From: Pseudomonas sp. MAG733B
GTDB taxonomy: Bacteria; Pseudomonadota; Gammaproteobacteria; Pseudomonadales; Pseudomonadaceae
DNA: 64,000 nt
Direction: 5' to 3'
Assembly: GCF_036884845.1 (NCBI RefSeq)
Contig: NZ_CP145732.1
Coordinates: forward strand, 5,890,001-5,954,000
The translations under genes were made by a program, and so were the position numbers. This document shows positions 22,368 through 31,009 of the stretch, in pieces. The notes beneath the pieces were generated by a model. The model ran no database searches and was not told the DNA's origin. It saw only the letters and a list, made by a program, of their open reading frames with translations. Positions within the stretch are counted from its first letter, which is position 1. Every line of letters starts with the position of its first letter.

Positions 22368-23695
22368 AACCCAGCCGGCTGTTGCTGCTCTGGCTCGCCT
22401 TGCTGCTGGTCATCGGCGTTGTGCTGGGTGCTTTGCAGGCGCTGGAATTTGCGCTGCCGTCGTACCTTTCGCGGATCAATTGGGGTTTGCTGCTGGCGCT
22501 GCTGGCCCTGGCATTGCTCGATGCCATCCGTCTCAAACGCTTGCCCTCACCGCGCCTGCAACGGCACATGCCCGGCAGCCTGGCCTTGGGTCGCTGGAGT
22601 GAGGTACGACTGGAGCTTGAGCACGATCTTGCGCAACCAATGGACTTGCAACTCTTCGACCATGTGCCGGACGGTCTGAGTTTCGAACACCTGCCGCTGA
22701 CGGTGCAATTGCAACCCGGCCAGCGCAGCTTCAGCAGCTATCGTCTGCGTCCGCTCAAACGCGGGCACTTCAGTCTTGAACACTGCGAGGTCAACCTGCC
22801 GGGCCCGTTGGGCCTGTGGTCCGACAAACGCTTACTGAGCGTGAGTGACCACACCCGCGTCTATCCCGACTTCGCCCACCTTTATGGCGGCCAATTATTG
22901 GCTGTGGATAACTGGCTCAGCCAGCTCGGCGTACGCCAGCATCAACGCCGTGGCCAAGGGCTGGAATTTCATCAATTGCGCGAGTTTCGCGAGGGCGACA
23001 GCCTGCGCCAGATCGACTGGAAAGCCACCGCCCGCCAACGTACGCCGATTGCCCGGGAGTATCAGGACGAGCGCGACCAACAAATCATTTTCATGCTCGA
23101 CTGCGGCCGGCGCATGCGCAGCCAGGACACAGAGCTGGCGCATTTCGATCACGCGCTCAATGCCTGCCTGCTGTTGAGCTACGTCGCACTGCGTCAGGGA
23201 GATGCAGTGGGGTTCAGCACCTTTGCCAGCGATCAACCACGCTACCTCGCCCCCGTCAAAGGCAGCGGGCAGCTCAACGTCTTGCTCAATACGGTCTACG
23301 ACCTGAACAGCAGCCAACGCAGCGCAGACTACCAAGCCGCCATCACTCAACTGCTCGCCCGACAAAAACGCCGGGCGCTGGTGGTGCTGATGACCAACCT
23401 GCGCGATGAGGACGATGAAGAATTGCTGACAGCCGTCAAACGCCTGGGCAAACAGCATCGAGTGCTGGTCGCCAGCCTGCGCGAAGACGTACTCGACAAT
23501 CTGCGGGAAACACCCGTGCAGACTTTGCCCGAAGCCCTGGCCTATTGCGGCACGGTGAATTACTTGAATGCTCGGGCCGAACTCCATGAGCGGTTAAGCG
23601 CCCATGGCGTGCCGGTGCTGGATGCGCGGCCCGGGGAATTGGGCACGCAATTGGTTACGCAGTATTTGAGCTGGAAGCGAAGCGGCAGTGTTTAG
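22364..23695 (+). CDS. DUF58 (VWA-like) membrane-anchored protein
   Basis: A 443-residue protein. Two hydrophobic segments at about 5-25 and 35-52 are followed by a soluble part with the DUF58 signature EFHQLREFREGDSLRQIDWKATARQRTPIAREYQ (residues roughly 205-240; key residues R, E, D and IDWK). A VWA-like fold follows, in which FMLDCGRRM stands for the MIDAS DxSxS motif but is altered (D-C-G-R). The GTG start overlaps the moxR stop. It ends 2 bases before the convergent PilZ gene's stop. Together with MoxR it probably remodels an envelope target that is not known. Confidence 0.85.
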   Translation: MKPSRLLLLWLALLLVIGVVLGALQALEFALPSYLSRINWGLLLALLALALLDAIRLKRLPSPRLQRHMPGSLALGRWSEVRLELEHDLAQPMDLQLFDHVPDGLSFEHLPLTVQLQPGQRSFSSYRLRPLKRGHFSLEHCEVNLPGPLGLWSDKRLLSVSDHTRVYPDFAHLYGGQLLAVDNWLSQLGVRQHQRRGQGLEFHQLREFREGDSLRQIDWKATARQRTPIAREYQDERDQQIIFMLDCGRRMRSQDTELAHFDHALNACLLLSYVALRQGDAVGFSTFASDQPRYLAPVKGSGQLNVLLNTVYDLNSSQRSADYQAAITQLLARQKRRALVVLMTNLRDEDDEELLTAVKRLGKQHRVLVASLREDVLDNLRETPVQTLPEALAYCGTVNYLNARAELHERLSAHGVPVLDARPGELGTQLVTQYLSWKRSGSV

Positions 23696-23697
23696 GA

Positions 23698-24057
23698 TCA
23701 GGCCGAAGCCGGCAACGGCTGAAAACTGAAATACTGCTTCAATGCCTCCACCAGTTGTCCATATTCCGGCGGTGCCCGTTGCAGGGTGAACCCGGCGTCA
23801 TAGTGGTGAGGCGTTGCGTCTTCGTGACACCACAGACAACACGCCCGCAAGTCGATGACCTGTTGGCCTCCATCGCCGACGGGGATCTTCAGACGCAAGC
23901 CGAAATCCGCGCCGATCATCATCGGCAACTGACTGATAAGCATCAGCCCGTCTTCAGAGACATTGCCCAGATAACCGATGGGTTTGTCAGTGATGCTGTT
24001 GAACACTTTCAGAAAATACGGCAGTTGATGCCGCTCGATCCGGCGGTCAGTGAACAT
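23698..24057 (-). CDS. PilZ domain protein
   Basis: A 119-residue single-domain PilZ protein. The two c-di-GMP binding motifs are present: an RxxxR at residues 5-9 (DRRIERHQL) and a (D/N)xSxxG as NVSEDG at 32-37. I recall a PilZ gene at the same position downstream of the MoxR/DUF58 genes in P. aeruginosa. The start at 24057 (MFTDRRIERHQLPYF) is chosen because the RxxxR motif is typically near the N-terminus. It is convergent with DUF58. sadC and bifA, which make and break c-di-GMP, lie in the same window. Confidence 0.85.
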   Translation of the reverse strand: MFTDRRIERHQLPYFLKVFNSITDKPIGYLGNVSEDGLMLISQLPMMIGADFGLRLKIPVGDGGQQVIDLRACCLWCHEDATPHHYDAGFTLQRAPPEYGQLVEALKQYFSFQPLPASA

Positions 24058-24304
24058 GCTGAATTCGCTACGCAAGGCCCTTAAGCAAGGCCGCACTAAT
24101 GCTTCGGAACAGGTCTGCCTGCTGTTGCCCAACAGACAAAGCGACCTGCTCTCCCCGATCCTGGTGCGACAGTCCGCGAAACCGCTGCCGCTTACTCCTG
24201 CCGATCACAGGTGTTACGTCGGTTTAGAGGCACGGCTCTAAAACCGGTTTATTCGACTATAGCTCACCGCCGCCGGTCGGCCAGCTATTGAATGACAACC
24301 AGCA

Positions 24305-24688
24305 TCAGAACTGCGTCGGGCGTACCGCTGCGGCACTGCGGGTCGGGTAATGACCCAGGCTCTGCAAGGTTTCCAGGCGGGCGCGAGCGCGGTAGGCGTA
24401 TTCGCTTTGCGGGTACGAGGCGATGATGAACTGGTAGGTCTGAGCGGCATCAATGAACATTTTCTGCCGTTCCAGGCACTGGCCGCGCATCATCGACACC
24501 TCCGGCCAGACATAAGGCCGCGCCCGACTGGCGCGCTCGACCTTGGACAGTTCGAGCATGACCTGCTCGCAGTTGCCCCGGTCATAGGCGCTGTAGGCTA
24601 GGTTCAAATGATGGTTCATGGAAAATCGGGTGCAGCCCGTGACGCTGAGGGCGCTGATGGCAAGGGCGGCAATGAGCACGAATCGCAT
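24305..24688 (-). CDS. TPR-like outer membrane lipoprotein
   Basis: A 127-residue lipoprotein. A signal peptide of about 18 residues ends in a lipobox (SVTGC, Cys19), giving an acylated protein; +2 is Thr, so the outer membrane is expected. The rest is helical with a tetratricopeptide-like pair (LNLAYSAYDRGNCEQVMLEL and MFIDAAQTYQFIIASYP-QSEYAYRAR). This resembles small BamD/YbgF-like lipoproteins. Its gene is divergent from pyk. No partner is evident from context. Confidence 0.75.
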   Translation of the reverse strand: MRFVLIAALAISALSVTGCTRFSMNHHLNLAYSAYDRGNCEQVMLELSKVERASRARPYVWPEVSMMRGQCLERQKMFIDAAQTYQFIIASYPQSEYAYRARARLETLQSLGHYPTRSAAAVRPTQF

Positions 24689-24752
24689 GGGGGATCTCCT
24701 GTCTTGAACGCTGTATCGACCCGCGGGCGGAAATCTTCAGGCTGCCGGTGCA

Positions 24753-24812
24753 AAGTTGTAGTGTTCAATAAAGAAAGCATTAAGTAGTGCAAACGAACAA
24801 TGACTACAACTT
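24753..24812. promoter_or_regulatory. 10-bp inverted repeat in the pyk / lipoprotein divergent promoter region
   Basis: AAGTTGTAGT (24753-24762) and ACTACAACTT (24803-24812) are exact reverse complements 40 bases apart, in the 170-base gap between the divergent lipoprotein and pyk genes. Each arm contains TTGT or ACAA, but the spacing does not fit a single HexR box. A pair of operator half-sites or a looping operator is possible. Confidence 0.45.
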
Positions 24813-24858
24813 CGGACCATAGTAGCCTCACTCAGCGCTTGAACTCAGGAGTCTTTGC

Positions 24859-26310
24859 ATGTCCGTCCGTCGTACCAAAATCGTCGCTACCCTTGGCCCG
24901 GCCAGTAACTCGCCGGAAGTTCTCGAACAGCTGATTCTGGCTGGCCTGGACGTCGCCCGCCTGAACTTCTCCCACGGCACCCCCGACGAGCACAAGGCTC
25001 GCGCGAAGCTGGTGCGTGACCTGGCCGCCAAGCACGGTCGCTTCGTCGCCCTGCTGGGTGACCTGCAAGGCCCGAAAATCCGTATCGCCAAATTCGCCAA
25101 CAAGAAGATCGAGCTGAAGATCGGTGACAAGTTCACCTTCTCCACCAGCCATCCTCTGACTGAAGGCAACCAGCAAGTGGTCGGCATCGACTACCCGGAC
25201 CTGGTCAAGGACTGCGGCGTGGGCGACGAGCTGCTGCTCGACGACGGTCGCGTGGTGATGCGCGTCGATACCGCCACGGCCACCGAACTGAACTGCACCG
25301 TGACCATCGGCGGCCCGCTGTCCGACCACAAAGGCATCAACCGTCGCGGTGGCGGCCTGACCGCTCCGGCCCTGACTGAAAAAGACAAGGCTGACATCAA
25401 GCTCGCTGCGGAAATGGAAGTCGACTACCTCGCGGTCTCTTTCCCGCGTGACGCCGCCGACATGGAATACGCCCGTCAACTGCGCGACGAAGCCGGCGGC
25501 ACTGCCTGGCTGGTAGCGAAGATCGAACGCGCTGAAGCCGTGGCCGACGACGAAACCCTCGACGGCCTGATCCAGGCTTCCGACGCGGTGATGGTGGCCC
25601 GTGGCGACCTGGGCGTGGAAATCGGCGACGCCGAGCTGGTGGGCATTCAGAAGAAGATCATTCTGCACGCACGCCGCCACAACAAGGCTGTGATCGTGGC
25701 GACCCAGATGATGGAGTCGATGATCCAGAACCCGATGCCGACTCGCGCTGAAGTGTCCGACGTGGCCAACGCCGTGCTCGACTACACCGACGCCGTGATG
25801 TTGTCTGCCGAATCCGCTGCCGGTCTGTATCCGCTGGAAGCCGTGCAAGCGATGGCGCGTATCTGCGTCGGCGCTGAAAAGCACCCGACCGGCAAGACCT
25901 CCAGCCATCGCATCGGCAAGGAATTCACCCGCTGCGACGAGAGCATTGCGCTGGCGACCATGTACACCGCCAACCACTTCCCGGGCGTTAAAGCGATCAT
26001 CGCATTGACCGAAAGCGGCTACACCCCGCTGATCATGTCGCGCATCCGTTCTTCGGTGCCGATCTATGCGTATTCGCCGCACCGCGAAACCCAGGCGCGC
26101 GCAGCGATGTTCCGTGGCGTGTACACCATTCCGTTCGACCCGGCCTCGCTGGAGCCACACGAAGTCAGCCAGAAGGCGATCGACGAGCTGGTCAAGCGCG
26201 GCGTCGTGGAAAAAGGCGACTGGGTCATCCTGACCAAGGGCGACAGCTACCACACCACCGGCGGCACCAACGGCATGAAAATCCTGCACGTTGGCGACCC
26301 GATGGTCTGA
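24859..26310 (+). CDS. pyk: pyruvate kinase
   Basis: A 483-residue glycolytic enzyme that makes pyruvate and ATP from phosphoenolpyruvate and ADP. The family motifs are in place: the N-terminal MSVRRTKIVATLGPAS, the metal and substrate site VARGDLGVEIG, and the active-site helix region TQMMESMIQNPMPTRAEVSDVANAV, with the C-terminal allosteric domain after about residue 350. AGGAG stands 8-10 bases before ATG 24859. A strong terminator follows. It corresponds to the PykA type of pseudomonads, judged from the enoyl-CoA hydratase and sadC neighbours. Confidence 0.96.
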   Translation: MSVRRTKIVATLGPASNSPEVLEQLILAGLDVARLNFSHGTPDEHKARAKLVRDLAAKHGRFVALLGDLQGPKIRIAKFANKKIELKIGDKFTFSTSHPLTEGNQQVVGIDYPDLVKDCGVGDELLLDDGRVVMRVDTATATELNCTVTIGGPLSDHKGINRRGGGLTAPALTEKDKADIKLAAEMEVDYLAVSFPRDAADMEYARQLRDEAGGTAWLVAKIERAEAVADDETLDGLIQASDAVMVARGDLGVEIGDAELVGIQKKIILHARRHNKAVIVATQMMESMIQNPMPTRAEVSDVANAVLDYTDAVMLSAESAAGLYPLEAVQAMARICVGAEKHPTGKTSSHRIGKEFTRCDESIALATMYTANHFPGVKAIIALTESGYTPLIMSRIRSSVPIYAYSPHRETQARAAMFRGVYTIPFDPASLEPHEVSQKAIDELVKRGVVEKGDWVILTKGDSYHTTGGTNGMKILHVGDPMV

Positions 26311-26331
26311 GTGACTGGTTGCTGAAAAACA

Positions 26332-26363
26332 AAAGCCCCGCCATGTGAATGGCGGGGCTTTTT
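26332..26363 (+). terminator. intrinsic terminator of pyk
   Basis: AAAGCCCCGCC and GGCGGGGCTTT form an 11-bp stem with an 8-base loop followed by T residues, 22 bases after the pyk stop. Confidence 0.92.
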
Positions 26364-26530
26364 GCATGTAAAGACAAAATACAGAGAAAACCTGTCAAGG
26401 TTGACAGTAGACAGCCTTCCCTACTCCTTACTTAATGCAATTGAACTTTGGCAAGCATGGTGATCTTCAGGCTGCACCCATTCACCAACCTGCCAAAACT
26501 CAACAACCATTAATTCAAGGATTAGAAAAG

Positions 26531-27841
26531 ATGAGCACCTCCCCACCCATCTCCCCAGGTGAATTCGACCCAAGTTTTGGACCACTGCACGATGGCAAGC
26601 TACTCCTGGTATATAGCGACTACGTTGTTAACAATGGCCAATTAATTTCGGAAGCCCCTGACGGAAAAATCTATGTCGGCGGAACCAGTTGGGCACGAGG
26701 AAGCACTTTACCCGAACATTTCAGTCTGACTCGAGTTTTAAGCGACGGCACACTCGATTCCGAATTCGGTATCGCGGGTACTGCACATTTAAAGCTCACG
26801 GCACCTGATGTCAGCTTAGGTAGGACACCTATTCAACTGTTTTACATCACCCATGACGGAGAAGAAAAAATCCTTTTATCCATGGGGCAACACTCCATGG
26901 GAGAAGGCGCGTCCACAATAACTGAAGCGTTGATCCGATTAACCGATAAGGGAGAGCTGGACAAGAGCTTTGGTACCGATGGCCTCCTGCTCATCACCCC
27001 TCCTTTCAAAGTCGAATCCACTCAACAGCCGGCCTCGGACATCATGTACGACGGCAGCATTGCTTCAGGGCGTACGGTACATGCGTCGGATGGCAGGATT
27101 TACATTATTTCTGCAGCCATTGACCCGGATCTGGGCTTGGGAGTCGGTGTAGTGATGTGTTTTGACTATAACGGTGTTGCTGACCTGACATTTAACAACA
27201 CCGGATACGCGTCTCTTGCTGAAGTACTCGGTGTTCGCAGTTCGCTTAACGATATTGTTGTGCAGGATGGGAAAATCACTGTGTGTGGCTGGGCGACCTC
27301 TGGCGCACTACTGGCTCGACTCAATTTGGATGGTAGTTTTGACAAAACTTTTTCGGGAGTCGGATACAAGCTACTGGCAGGAACAAGTTTTCAATTTACT
27401 TCCCTGGCCGTGCTACCTGATGGTCGAACTGTCGCTACAGGTTTTGGGTTCCCTGAGCGCAAAGGCTTAGTGGCCGCTTATACGCCCACCGGTCTAATCG
27501 ACCGGAGTTTTAACCAAGGCGCCCCCATTTACGAAAACTTTGACGATGCCGTGGCTGTCCTGTTTTTGGGTATGGGTTACAAAGACGATAAAATCGTTGT
27601 CTCCGGAAGATACATCGTTGGTCAGACTCCATATTTTGTGACCGCGCGATACCTCGTTAACGGTCGTCGTGATACGAACTTCGGGAATGGCAAGGGCTGG
27701 GTTGTTCACGAGTTAGGTAGTCGAGCCCTCGCACATGGGATGACTTTGCAATCGGACGGAAAAATCCTGGTAATTGGTAACGATCATGACGGTTTCTATG
27801 GCCATACCGTTATCGTCACTCGACTGCAAAACGGCGCCTGA
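26531..27841 (+). CDS. delta-60 repeat beta-propeller-like protein
   Basis: A 436-residue protein built of delta-60 type repeats. I count seven signature turns of the form DG-x2-D-x2-F-G: EFDPSFG, TLDSEFG, ELDKSFG, VADLTFN, SFDKTFS, LIDRSFN and RRDTNFG, with SDGKIL-type strands between, which suggests a seven-bladed propeller. No signal peptide is visible. ATG 26531 follows AAGGA at 9 bases; an in-frame ATG at 26435 is possible but unsupported. Base composition is clearly more AT-rich than the neighbours, and terminators bound it on both sides, suggesting an acquired single-gene insertion. Function unknown. Confidence 0.75.
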   Translation: MSTSPPISPGEFDPSFGPLHDGKLLLVYSDYVVNNGQLISEAPDGKIYVGGTSWARGSTLPEHFSLTRVLSDGTLDSEFGIAGTAHLKLTAPDVSLGRTPIQLFYITHDGEEKILLSMGQHSMGEGASTITEALIRLTDKGELDKSFGTDGLLLITPPFKVESTQQPASDIMYDGSIASGRTVHASDGRIYIISAAIDPDLGLGVGVVMCFDYNGVADLTFNNTGYASLAEVLGVRSSLNDIVVQDGKITVCGWATSGALLARLNLDGSFDKTFSGVGYKLLAGTSFQFTSLAVLPDGRTVATGFGFPERKGLVAAYTPTGLIDRSFNQGAPIYENFDDAVAVLFLGMGYKDDKIVVSGRYIVGQTPYFVTARYLVNGRRDTNFGNGKGWVVHELGSRALAHGMTLQSDGKILVIGNDHDGFYGHTVIVTRLQNGA

Positions 27842-27856
27842 GATTACTTTTCTTTA

Positions 27857-27884
27857 ATAAGGCAACCCGAACCGTTGCCTTTAA
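27857..27884. terminator. bidirectional terminator between the delta-60 gene and the enoyl-CoA hydratase gene
   Basis: AAGGCAAC (27859-27866) and GTTGCCTT (27874-27881) form an 8-bp stem with a 7-base loop; AT-rich flanks (TTTAATAA, TTTAACTT) give T-rich tails in both directions between convergent genes. Confidence 0.6.
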
Positions 27885-27885
27885 C

Positions 27886-28632
27886 TTACCTGTTGATAAA
27901 CCCCGTCAACGCCGCCAATGCCTCCGGCGAACGCAACCGCTGAGTGAACAACGCGCCCTCTTCCTCGATCACCTTGCGGATCAACTCCCGATCCGGCGCT
28001 TTCATCAATTGCTTGCTGATGCGCACCGCCTCCGGCGGTAGCGACTCGAAGCGCAGCGCCATCTCCCGCGCCTTGGCCAACGCCTCTTCGCCACTGCCCA
28101 AGGCCTCGGAGGCGATGCCCCACGCTGCCGCTTGCTCACCATTGAACCCTTCGCCAAGCAGCAACAACTCCGCCGCTTTCGCCTGCCCGAGCAATCGCGG
28201 CAGAATCAGGCTGGAGCCGAACTCCGGGCATAAGCCAAGGTTGACGAACGGCATGCGCAAGCGTGCGTCGCGGCTGACGTAAACCAGATCGCAATGCAGC
28301 AACAGCGTCGTGCCGATGCCCACCGCCGCTCCGGCCACGGCGGCGATCACCGGTTTGCGGCATTCGAGCAGGTTGAGCATGAACTGGAACACCGGGCTGT
28401 CGAGATTGCCCGGTGGTTGCTGGATGAAATCGGCGATGTCGTTGCCGGCGGTGAAGCACTCGCTGGAGCCGGTGATCAGCACGGCGTTGATTTCAGGATC
28501 GGTGTCGGCCTGTTTCAACGCTTCGGCCAAGTGGCTGTACATGGCGCGGGTCAGGGCGTTTTTCTTTTCCGGGCGATTGAGGCGCAGGGTCAGCAGGCCG
28601 CGTTCGCGTTCAATCTGGATGGCATCGGTCAT
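27886..28632 (-). CDS. enoyl-CoA hydratase/isomerase family protein
   Basis: A 248-residue crotonase-fold protein, with NRPEKKNALTRAM near the N-terminus, the oxyanion-hole strands (FTAGNDIADF and VAGAAVGIGTTLLLHCDLVYVS), and a C-terminal helical trimerisation part. The usual catalytic glutamate position is in the FVNLGLCPEFGSSL segment. It is likely to hydrate or isomerise an acyl-CoA, but the substrate is unknown. It is 28 bases downstream of the Fe-S flavoreductase and probably co-transcribed with sadC; that gene order (pyk, hydratase, reductase, sadC, fumarase) matches P. aeruginosa from memory. Confidence 0.88.
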   Translation of the reverse strand: MTDAIQIERERGLLTLRLNRPEKKNALTRAMYSHLAEALKQADTDPEINAVLITGSSECFTAGNDIADFIQQPPGNLDSPVFQFMLNLLECRKPVIAAVAGAAVGIGTTLLLHCDLVYVSRDARLRMPFVNLGLCPEFGSSLILPRLLGQAKAAELLLLGEGFNGEQAAAWGIASEALGSGEEALAKAREMALRFESLPPEAVRISKQLMKAPDRELIRKVIEEEGALFTQRLRSPEALAALTGFINR

Positions 28633-28660
28633 GGTCGTCTCGCGTCTGAAAAGTCAGCGC

Positions 28661-29596
28661 TCAACCACGGGGCAGGAACACATCGGCCAGCAGTTGATTG
28701 CGCGGCAGCCCCGCCAGATACAGGCGCCGGGCAAAGGCGTCGACGCTGTCGGGGGCTCCGCAGAGTAAGGCCAGGGTTTGCCGCGAAACAAGCCGCAGTT
28801 GCGCCAAAGCCGCGGGCAGCTCGGCCGGGGTCCAGAGCTCAATGTTCAGGTTCGTGCGGCTGGCGGCCATGGCTTGCAGGGGCTTGGCCAGATAATGCTC
28901 ATCGGCATCATGGGCCAGGTGAATGACACGTATCTCGCCCTGGTGATCCTGACGCAAGGCCTCACGCAACACGCCAAACAACGGCCCCAATCCGGTGCCG
29001 GCGGCCATCAGCCACAGCGGCCGGGTGTGCCAGTCCGGGTCGTAGTGCAACGCCCCGCCGCGCAATTCGCCGAGGCGGATCGGATCGCCGATCTTCAACT
29101 GACGGGCTGCGTCGCTGAATTCCCCTGGCAGGCGACAATCGAGGTGAAATTCGAGAAAGCGATCGTCTTCCGGCAGGCTGGCGAGGGAGTACGGCCGCGC
29201 CACGTTCCCCGCCCACAACACCAGATGCTGGCCAGCGCTGTAACGCAATGGTCGCTGTGGGGTCAGGCGCATGCGCAACACGCTGGGGCTCAACCAGTCG
29301 ACCGCCGCGACCTCGGCCGGGCGACCATCCTGCTGCGGGTCGAAGGTGTGGACCTGCAAATCCTCGACCACCTGACACTGGCACGCCAGGCGCCAGCCTT
29401 GCTGACGTTGCTCCGCGCTCAGGGCATCGGGGCGGCTATCGCTCGGCAGTCCCTGCACGCACTGCACCAGGCAGGCATGGCAACTGCCGGCGCGACAGCT
29501 ATAAGGCACCGCCACGCCGTTCTGATTCAGGGCATCGAGCAGATTGCTGCCCTCCGCCACCGACCAGTGGCGGTCGCCAACGCGTAATTCAGGCAT
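28661..29596 (-). CDS. 2Fe-2S flavodoxin/ferredoxin-NAD(P)H reductase-type oxidoreductase
   Basis: A 311-residue electron transfer protein. The N-terminal plant-type 2Fe-2S domain (about 1-85) has the cysteines in CRAGSCHACLVQC and a later C in LACQC. It is followed by an FAD domain (RPYSLAS, the R-x-Y-S flavin motif) and an NAD(P) domain (MAAGTGLGPLFGVL). The likely role is electron transfer from NAD(P)H to an oxygenase or other partner. ATG at 29596 (MPELRVGDRHWSV) overlaps the end of sadC by 8 bases. The partner is not encoded nearby. Confidence 0.85.
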   Translation of the reverse strand: MPELRVGDRHWSVAEGSNLLDALNQNGVAVPYSCRAGSCHACLVQCVQGLPSDSRPDALSAEQRQQGWRLACQCQVVEDLQVHTFDPQQDGRPAEVAAVDWLSPSVLRMRLTPQRPLRYSAGQHLVLWAGNVARPYSLASLPEDDRFLEFHLDCRLPGEFSDAARQLKIGDPIRLGELRGGALHYDPDWHTRPLWLMAAGTGLGPLFGVLREALRQDHQGEIRVIHLAHDADEHYLAKPLQAMAASRTNLNIELWTPAELPAALAQLRLVSRQTLALLCGAPDSVDAFARRLYLAGLPRNQLLADVFLPRG

Positions 29597-30707
29597 CGAC
29601 GTTTTCCCACGCCGCCGCGCAACGATTGCGGCCGTCACGCTTGGCGCGATAGAGCGCCTGATCGGCCCGCTGCAAGGCATCGTCGAGATCATCGCCGAGC
29701 TCCAGCAATGTCATGCCGGCGGACAGGCTGAGACTGCCGACATTCAGGCCGATCAACTCGACATCGGTGAAGGCGATGCGCAACCGTTCACAGCACGAGG
29801 TCAGGCTTTCGGCATCGCAATCGGGCAGCAACACCACGAATTCCTCGCCGCCGTAACGGGCCAGCACATCACCCTCACGCAGACAGGCGCTGGCCACGCC
29901 GGCAAAGGCTTGCAGCACCTGATCGCCGGCAGCATGACCGTGCAGGTCGTTGATGCGTTTGAAGTGATCGAGGTCGATCAGTGCCAGGCCATGCACCACA
30001 CCGGCGTCCATGGCATTGAGCTCACGGGAGGCCAGCCGGAGGAAATGCCGGCGATTGAACAGACCGGTCAGTTCGTCGGTGGCGACGAGGTCTTCGAGCT
30101 GGCGCATCATCCCGCGCAGCGTGTCCTGGTGTGCCTGCAACGCGAAGCGCCGTTGCCGCATGCGATGGCGCGAGGCCTGAACATAACCGGCATAAAGCAC
30201 CAGCCAGACCAGCACGATCAACAGCACGCACACCTGCAATGCCGCCAGCGCCGGGTCGGGCAACTGGAAGTGGTAGCCCTCCCACAGCGTGATCGCGCTG
30301 AAACTGAAGAACACCAGCAACGCGCAGCGCAGGAAAGCGCGGCGAGACAGATGGAACAGCCCGAACAGCAGAATCAGTACATAGAAAACCAGGAACGCGC
30401 CGCGCGCGTCCTCCAGATGGGCAATAAGCCAGGTTTGCCAACCCAGCCCCAGCAACACCTGGGCTTCGGTCAGGCTGGGGTCGGCAAAGCGCAGGTTGCA
30501 GCCGGAATAGAACACCGCGAACAGCGCCGCCTGGCTGATCACCACCAGCGCGCTGCCGATGGCCACGCCTGTCAGCGAGTCCTGATAGTGGCCGGTAAAA
30601 AACGCCAGCCACAGCAATAGCAATGCCAAGGCATAAGTGCCGGCCGCGAGGGCAAAACGTTTGAGTAGCAGTCGCTGGATGGCGTTATGGGTCAATCGTT
30701 GACTCAC
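29589..30707 (-). CDS. sadC: diguanylate cyclase SadC
   Basis: A 372-residue membrane enzyme making c-di-GMP. About six hydrophobic segments fill residues 18-175, with a short linker, then a GGDEF domain with an intact active site GGEEF at 286-290. An inhibitory I-site RxxD is at 277-280 (Arg277, Asp280), so product inhibition is expected. The position between the Fe-S reductase and fumarase matches P. aeruginosa sadC, which promotes surface attachment; the protein is shorter than the roughly 490 residues I recall there. It overlaps the reductase gene and is divergent from fumA. Confidence 0.82.
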   Translation of the reverse strand: MSQRLTHNAIQRLLLKRFALAAGTYALALLLLWLAFFTGHYQDSLTGVAIGSALVVISQAALFAVFYSGCNLRFADPSLTEAQVLLGLGWQTWLIAHLEDARGAFLVFYVLILLFGLFHLSRRAFLRCALLVFFSFSAITLWEGYHFQLPDPALAALQVCVLLIVLVWLVLYAGYVQASRHRMRQRRFALQAHQDTLRGMMRQLEDLVATDELTGLFNRRHFLRLASRELNAMDAGVVHGLALIDLDHFKRINDLHGHAAGDQVLQAFAGVASACLREGDVLARYGGEEFVVLLPDCDAESLTSCCERLRIAFTDVELIGLNVGSLSLSAGMTLLELGDDLDDALQRADQALYRAKRDGRNRCAAAWENVDA

Positions 30708-30870
30708 CGAATGAAAGGAGACTGATAGAGCGTCCTACTCTACAGACCGTATGTCACTTTAGTGGCGTGGACGATAAATGACCATTCAATTTTCGGGCGG
30801 ATCACTGACGTCAAATCCATGACCCGCCATGCGACCAACGTTTGACTACCGGCGCGTGTGCCCTTGGACG

Positions 30871-30897
30871 AGGCGCGGTATACTGCCGCGCCTTTTT
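30871..30897 (+). promoter_or_regulatory. hairpin around a TATACT box upstream of fumA
   Basis: AGGCGCGG (30871-30878) and CCGCGCCT (30886-30893) flank TATACTG and are followed by T residues. It could be a terminator-like hairpin or a promoter whose -10 (TATACT) sits in the loop; the -35 position (about 30856-30861) is a poor match. The rest of the 302-base sadC-fumA gap holds no gene. Confidence 0.4.
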
Positions 30898-30929
30898 AGC
30901 GTCGCGCCAGCAGCCCCGGCGTGCCTTGA

Positions 30930-30973
30930 AAGGTGCTTGCAACCGACCGATGCACCCAAGCTGCAAGCACCTT
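30930..30973 (+). promoter_or_regulatory. 12-bp leader hairpin upstream of fumA
   Basis: AAGGTGCTTGCA (30930-30941) and TGCAAGCACCTT (30962-30973) are perfect reverse complements with a 20-base loop, ending about 23 bases before the AGAGGAG ribosome binding site of fumA. Only a short AT-rich stretch follows, so a classical terminator is doubtful; a leader stabiliser or operator is possible. Confidence 0.6.
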
Positions 30974-31009
30974 ATTTGAATGTTCCCGTCTTTTAGAGGA
31001 GCGCGACTC

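Noticed and set aside
24216..24248. hairpin CGGTTTAGAG / CTCTAAAACCG as a terminator
   Set aside because: One arm has a bulge and no T-tract follows on either strand, so I did not list it as a terminator.
24753..24812. HexR operator before pyk
   Set aside because: The arms contain TTGT and ACAA, but the spacing (40 bases) is not the TTGT-N7/8-ACAA of a HexR box; kept only as an unassigned inverted repeat.
30842..30847. TTGACT as the -35 of a fumA promoter
   Set aside because: It is 31 bases from the TATACT box, too far for sigma-70 spacing.
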